NCBI GenBank assembly: GCA_017519685.1
Contig: JAFWRV010000466.1
Span: forward strand, 1-14,680
Direction of reading: 5' to 3'
DNA length: 14,680 nucleotides
Source of the DNA: Clostridia bacterium
GTDB lineage: Bacteria > Bacillota > Clostridia > Oscillospirales > Acutalibacteraceae
Shown: piece after piece, positions 13,967 through 14,680 of the stretch
Numbering within the stretch: the first letter of the stretch is position 1
How the letters are laid out: each line of letters opens with the position of its first letter
Program-made: the position numbers and the translations under genes
Notes under the pieces: generated by a model
Seen by the model: only the letters and a program-made list of their open reading frames with translations
The model's database searches: none
What the model was told of the DNA's origin: nothing

Positions 13967-14521
13967 TTATACTATACGGGTGAATGAAAACACCACGGTA
14001 AAAACATTTATAAACAGCGTCAGTCCGAATGCCGGAATAAGAAACGGATTAAACAGCGGAAAGCCGTGATTCGCGGCGTCAATCAGTTCTTCAGCCGAGG
14101 GAATTGATATTTCATCAAATGAAAACAATTCTTTCAGGTTTCTCCTGTACATGTCTGCCGATGATATTACGGTAAAGGTCCGGTTTATAAGCTCGTTTCC
14201 GTTTTGAACGACAGCGATTGACAGCGTACCGGTCTCCCGTATATCCCATGTATAAATCCGTCTTTCGCCCGGCTCAAGCACAGAAACCTTTTCGCCGTTT
14301 ACAATCACTTGTGCCTCAACTGTATCTTCGTACCATACCTCAAGCGTGTCGCCGACAGCCAGCGTGTCACGCTCCGCTATATCGGAATATGACATATTCA
14401 TCAGATGATTTTCCGCGTATAAATCGCATCTGCGGATAACATCTTCCTCTGCCGAAGCGGACAAAACGGCGCACATCAGAATCACCGCCGCCGTTATAAA
14501 AGCCATAATTTGCTTTTTCAT
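13967..14521 (-). CDS. Exported protein with C-terminal membrane segment, function unknown
   Basis: 184 residues from the ATG at 14521, chosen because GGAGG (14530-14534) lies eight bases before it; the upstream GTG at 14530 overlaps that site and is rejected. A signal peptide is clear, with cleavage near ASA-EE (about residue 24). Residues about 50-125 look like a small beta-sandwich (RIYTWDIRETGTLSIAVVQN), followed by a charged helix (MYRRNLKELFSF). The C-terminal 30 residues are strongly hydrophobic (NPFLIPAFGLTLFINVFTVV), so the protein is probably anchored with its main domain outside. I recognise no family. The flavoprotein operon starts 93 bases further on, and whether it is co-transcribed is unclear. 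Confidence 0.75.
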   Translation of the reverse strand: MKKQIMAFITAAVILMCAVLSASAEEDVIRRCDLYAENHLMNMSYSDIAERDTLAVGDTLEVWYEDTVEAQVIVNGEKVSVLEPGERRIYTWDIRETGTLSIAVVQNGNELINRTFTVISSADMYRRNLKELFSFDEISIPSAEELIDAANHGFPLFNPFLIPAFGLTLFINVFTVVFSFTRIV

Positions 14522-14543
14522 ATATAACACCTCCGTTATATAT

Positions 14544-14572
14544 AATTTAGCATAAATCGGTTTGAATTACAA
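14544..14572 (-). promoter_or_regulatory. Probable promoter of the 14521 gene
   Basis: On the minus strand, TTGTAA (14567-14572), a 17-bp spacer and TAAATT (14544-14549) match the consensus in 4/6 positions each. TG in the extended -10 position strengthens it. Confidence 0.45.
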
Positions 14573-14617
14573 CAGGAATAATTATACAAATGAAAATAAC
14601 TTTACTCTGATAATAAA

Positions 14618-14646
14618 AATCCGGAAATGTAAAGCATTTCCGGATT
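14618..14646 (-). terminator. Terminator of a leftward gene entering from the right
   Basis: A perfect 12-bp stem, AATCCGGAAATG (14618-14629) / CATTTCCGGATT (14635-14646). Read leftward it is followed by TTTTATTATC. It starts four bases after the stop codon of the partial gene at the window edge. Confidence 0.82.
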
Positions 14647-14650
14647 CAAG

Positions 14651-14680
14651 TTATTCAATTGTTATACATCCTATTTCAGA
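14651..14680 (-). CDS. C-terminal end of a gene running in from the right (partial)
   Basis: Leftward from the window edge there is an open frame of nine codons (SEIGCITIE) ending in TAA at 14651-14653, followed at once by a strong leftward terminator. The frame is too short to identify. The terminator is the main support for a real gene end. Confidence 0.4.
   Translation of the reverse strand, partial: SEIGCITIE

Noticed and set aside
14522..14530. GTG at 14530 as the start of the leftward exported protein.
   Set aside because: It overlaps the GGAGG ribosome binding site; ATG 14521 is correctly spaced and begins a normal signal peptide (MKKQ).

Overview
The window looks like chromosomal DNA of an anaerobic, low- to mid-GC Gram-positive bacterium, probably a gut-type Clostridia member (Oscillospirales or Ruminococcaceae-like). 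The reasons are near-consensus sigma-A promoters, strong GGAGG ribosome binding sites, many intrinsic terminators, an aldo/keto reductase fused to a two-cluster ferredoxin domain, LuxS, and a GPH-type sugar symporter. This placement is inference; there is no rRNA in the window.

Layout. Positions 1-217 hold a minus-strand tRNA-Ala(CGC) with a consensus promoter, a terminator and a ladder of small hairpins after it. Positions 458-2781 carry two plus-strand genes, an exported metallophosphoesterase and the aldo/keto reductase-ferredoxin fusion. Positions 2915-6650 hold a rhamnoside-use unit: a promoter, a cytoplasmic GH78 alpha-L-rhamnosidase, and a GPH-family transporter broken by a single in-frame TAG. 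Positions 6696-7650 read leftward: luxS, preceded by a 70-codon remnant that looks like the C-terminus of a glycoside hydrolase, with an extended -10 promoter and a perfect 19-bp palindrome ahead of it. Positions 7772-9127 hold a GH43-like protein with its own promoter and a CBM6-like C-terminal domain.

Positions 9245-9889 encode an exported protein with a strongly acidic linker and no family I recognise. Positions 9967-10348 hold tRNA-Gln(CTG) on the minus strand, followed by a second, degenerate copy of its 3' tail and terminator, rich in hairpins. Positions 10411-11326 encode a lipoprotein with a low-complexity linker. A membrane-anchored YkuE/YaeI-like metallophosphoesterase (11581-12678) converges on a two-gene flavoprotein operon (13873-12838). 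An exported or anchored protein of unknown function (14521-13967) follows, and the last 30 bases hold the end of another leftward gene with its terminator.

How it fits together. GH78, the GPH transporter, the GH43-like protein and the hydrolase remnant point to use of plant-derived rhamnose- and arabinose- or xylose-containing oligosaccharides, imported and cut in the cytoplasm. The transporter's amber codon and the truncated hydrolase suggest that the locus is decaying or has been rearranged. I see no clear new defence or mobile system. The most unusual structures are the hairpin arrays and the duplicated tRNA tail, the amber-split symporter, the apparent Glu-to-Lys change at the GH43 general-acid position, and the two exported proteins I cannot assign.
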